IMG/VR virus record: IMGVR_UViG_3300044680_000280
Span: 342,735 to 406,734 of that record
Direction: 5' to 3' (one strand)
Length of the DNA: 64,000 nucleotides
From: a virus
Part shown: positions 62,605 to 64,000 of the stretch, one piece after another
Numbering within the stretch: position 1 is the first letter of the stretch
How the letters are laid out: every line of letters begins with the position of its first letter
Notes under the pieces: generated by a model
Seen by the model: the letters and a program-made list of their open reading frames with translations, nothing else
What the model was told of the DNA's origin: nothing
Database searches by the model: none
Translations under genes and position numbers: made by a program

Positions 62605-62958
62605 ATGGCTTGGAAGTCGGATGAGAGAGAAGACTACGTCCAATCGCTCCTGACGGATGAGGTTCTCGAGGCCTACAACGAGGCGTCTGAGAAGTTCAAA
62701 ACGGGAGATCTCGTCATCCTATTCCGTGAGGAACAGATTTCGGTCTATCCGAGACAGAAGCTATTTGAGCATTTGAAGTCGGTTGAGGCTTCCATCCACC
62801 TCATTGACAAGCTCTCGGCGCCCGCCAGTGAGTCTTTGGTTCTCTTCCGAGGTTTGGGTATGCCCTCATTTTGGTTCGTCACAGACCTACCTAACTCGGA
62901 CGAGACGGTATGCTGCGCCATCGCAGCGGCGAGAACCCTGGGCGGGGGTCTATCCTAA
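62605..62958 (+). CDS. Hypothetical protein
   Basis: 117 aa. Helical start (QSLLTDEVLEAYNEASEKFK), beta end (SLVLFRGLGMPSFWFVTDLP). CCGTGTAGTCG directly precedes ATG with no gap, too close for class I, so promoter and start are uncertain. Confidence 0.68.
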   Translation: MAWKSDEREDYVQSLLTDEVLEAYNEASEKFKTGDLVILFREEQISVYPRQKLFEHLKSVEASIHLIDKLSAPASESLVLFRGLGMPSFWFVTDLPNSDETVCCAIAAARTLGGGLS

Positions 62959-62978
62959 AATCGGTGTAATAACCGTTC

Positions 62979-63227
62979 ATGGCTAAGAAGTCGAAGCCTA
63001 AGAAGCTCAAGAAGGTCCCGAGGTCAACGAAAGAGTTCAGTGGGATCCGAGTCCAGCTCGATTTTACGATCTCGTTTGACTCGGATCAGAAGGTCAACTC
63101 TCTCCCCCACCTCGATGACGTCAACGATCTCATCTTGAACGGCATCGTGGCCAGCGCATTTTTTGCGGAAGGTAAAGAAGGCTACATCGAGCCGGGGGCC
63201 ATACTGAACATGCGACTCATAAAGTAG
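62979..63227 (+). CDS. Small protein with Lys-rich start
   Basis: 82 aa. KKSKPKKLKKVPRSTKEF basic tail, then VQLDFTISFDSDQKVNSL strands. Likely nucleic-acid contact. Class I box 62962-62968; TAATAA, six nt. Confidence 0.74.
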   Translation: MAKKSKPKKLKKVPRSTKEFSGIRVQLDFTISFDSDQKVNSLPHLDDVNDLILNGIVASAFFAEGKEGYIEPGAILNMRLIK

Positions 63228-63233
63228 GTCTTG

Positions 63234-63298
63234 AACTATCCGGACCTCCGTGTTGTACTACTTCAAAAGGGGTGCTCGGTACGCCGAGACCTAAAACC
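63234..63298 (+). promoter_or_regulatory. Class II promoter and hairpin leader of DUF262 gene
   Basis: TTGAAC 63231-63236, 17 nt, TGTACT 63254-63259. The leader has CTCGG-TACG-CCGAG (63276-63289) before the ATG at 63299. A GTG at 63272 right after AAAAGGGG is an alternative start. Confidence 0.6.
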
Positions 63299-64000
63299 AT
63301 GCCGAAGTTCAGAGACATTCCGCAGTTTACCCGCAACGCCACGTACGCTGTAGATGTGAGCTGGCAGTATCTGCCCACTTTCTATGTCAATCACGTGACG
63401 GAGTATGGGCTGAATGTATCCCCGGACTTCCAACGTGGGTACGTGTGGACGCTATCCCAAAAAGTGCGTTTCATCGAGTACATTCTCCGGGGCGGCGCAA
63501 CAGGCAAGAATATCTACTGCAACAGCCCCAGTTGGAACACCCTTACGGACATGAAGGACTACGTGCTCGTTGACGGCAAGCAGCGCCTTGACGCCGTGCT
63601 CGGGTTCCTGTCTAACGAGTTCCCCATCTTCGGTGAAAATTACTGCCGGGACTACGAGGATACTCCGTCCATGCTTCGCTCATCGTTCCGCTGGCACGTT
63701 AACGACCTCCAGACGCGAGATGAAGTACTGACGTGGTACTGCGACCTCAACAGCGGGGGCACCATCCACTCCGAAGAGGAGCTTGATCGGGTCCGTGCTC
63801 TGAAGGGACAGCCGACGGAAATCATCACCTCAGAACAAATTCTCGAAAGCGCCAACTTGAACCGTGGCCCCCTCAAGGTGGCTTACATGAAAGCCCTCGA
63901 AGAGAAGAGCGAGATGGAAGCCGCGCGCACTCTCCAAGCATCGTTGCCCCAGTCTCCATCCAAAGTCAAACGTGGGAAAGGGAAACATGGTGTGCGCTAA
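63299..64000 (+). CDS. DUF262 (ParB-superfamily) protein
   Basis: 233 aa from MPKFRD. SPDFQRGYVWTLSQKVRFIE, then VLVDGKQRLDAVLGFL (the DGxQR of DUF262 nucleases) and YCDLNSGGTIHSEEELDRVR. DUF262 is the ParB-like NTPase/nuclease fold of GmrSD-type modified-DNA restriction enzymes. Here the second half (DUF1524-type HNH) is absent, and the end is a basic tail (SKVKRGKGKHGVR). It may be a stand-alone NTP-dependent nuclease. It ends exactly at the window edge with TAA. Confidence 0.8.
   Translation: MPKFRDIPQFTRNATYAVDVSWQYLPTFYVNHVTEYGLNVSPDFQRGYVWTLSQKVRFIEYILRGGATGKNIYCNSPSWNTLTDMKDYVLVDGKQRLDAVLGFLSNEFPIFGENYCRDYEDTPSMLRSSFRWHVNDLQTRDEVLTWYCDLNSGGTIHSEEELDRVRALKGQPTEIITSEQILESANLNRGPLKVAYMKALEEKSEMEAARTLQASLPQSPSKVKRGKGKHGVR

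Noticed and set aside
1-64000. CRISPR array or cas genes
   Set aside because: No regularly spaced repeat series was seen; the repeats found are single pairs or short tandems.

Overview
The window looks like part of a large bacterial extrachromosomal element: a giant phage, megaplasmid or similar. It has about 130 mostly small genes (40-200 codons) packed on both strands with constant strand switching. There is no rRNA, no tRNA I can recognise, no ribosomal protein gene and no phage structural gene. GC content is moderate to high. Most proteins resemble nothing I can name, and many are mini-proteins with CxxC zinc-binding pairs. The host cannot be named. The -10-like elements lying directly on start codons are bacterial in style and recall leaderless transcription in Deinococcus and Actinobacteria. 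That is only a hint.

Two promoter types recur and decided many start codons. Class I is a CGGTGTA box (variants TGGTGTA, CGTGTA) whose final TA begins a -10-like TANNNT. It has no -35, and ATG or GTG usually lies 11-14 nt after that TA, so the mRNA should be leaderless or nearly so. About 60 genes in the window have it. Class II is TTGAAC, 16-17 nt, then TGTACT or a close variant (about 18 genes). The start codon then either follows directly (leaderless) or comes after a short leader with an AAGGAG-type ribosome site. Within operons genes are joined by ATGA, GTGA or TAATG overlaps.

Layout. 1-5.1 kb: small operons, including zinc-ribbon paralogue A and a four-pass membrane protein. 5.1-13.6 kb: divergent small genes, a Tat-exported protein, a 45-aa peptide before a strong terminator, and two large unknown proteins. 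13.6-13.8 kb: a probable structured non-coding RNA. 13.8-25.9 kb: a MazG-like/DUF2283 fusion, pyrF beside a divergent HTH gene, zinc-ribbon paralogues B and C, a GNAT acetyltransferase, a lipoprotein, a BCS1-like AAA+ ATPase and iscU. 26-33.3 kb: a large unknown gene of different base composition, a pyrE operon, exported proteins and a hexapeptide acetyltransferase. 33.5-44.6 kb: a winged-helix protein, a PD-(D/E)XK-like nuclease, a frameshifted gene with an internal promoter, a DNA methyltransferase and another large unknown. 45-51.4 kb: an EVE-like protein, a RelE/DUF4258-like protein, a tyrosine recombinase, an RHH protein, a GIY-YIG remnant and an ASCH protein. 51.4-64 kb: an operon encoding an RHH plus sigma-region-4-like protein and a J-domain protein, nadA, DUF551, DUF7768-like and HicB-like proteins, and a DUF262 protein.

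How it fits together. PyrE and PyrF are the last two steps to UMP. NadA makes quinolinate for NAD and needs a [4Fe-4S] cluster, and IscU builds such clusters. The element therefore appears to support host nucleotide and NAD supply. Its own regulator candidates include the 53049-54149 protein. The most unusual feature is a short shared motif, called the W-tag here: roughly [RK]-x-[ST]-x-[WYF]-[EQDS]-[HRQ]-[LIM]-[MLV] followed by acidic residues. Nine otherwise unrelated small proteins carry it, in seven of them at the extreme C-terminus. This suggests a common docking, packaging or degradation signal.
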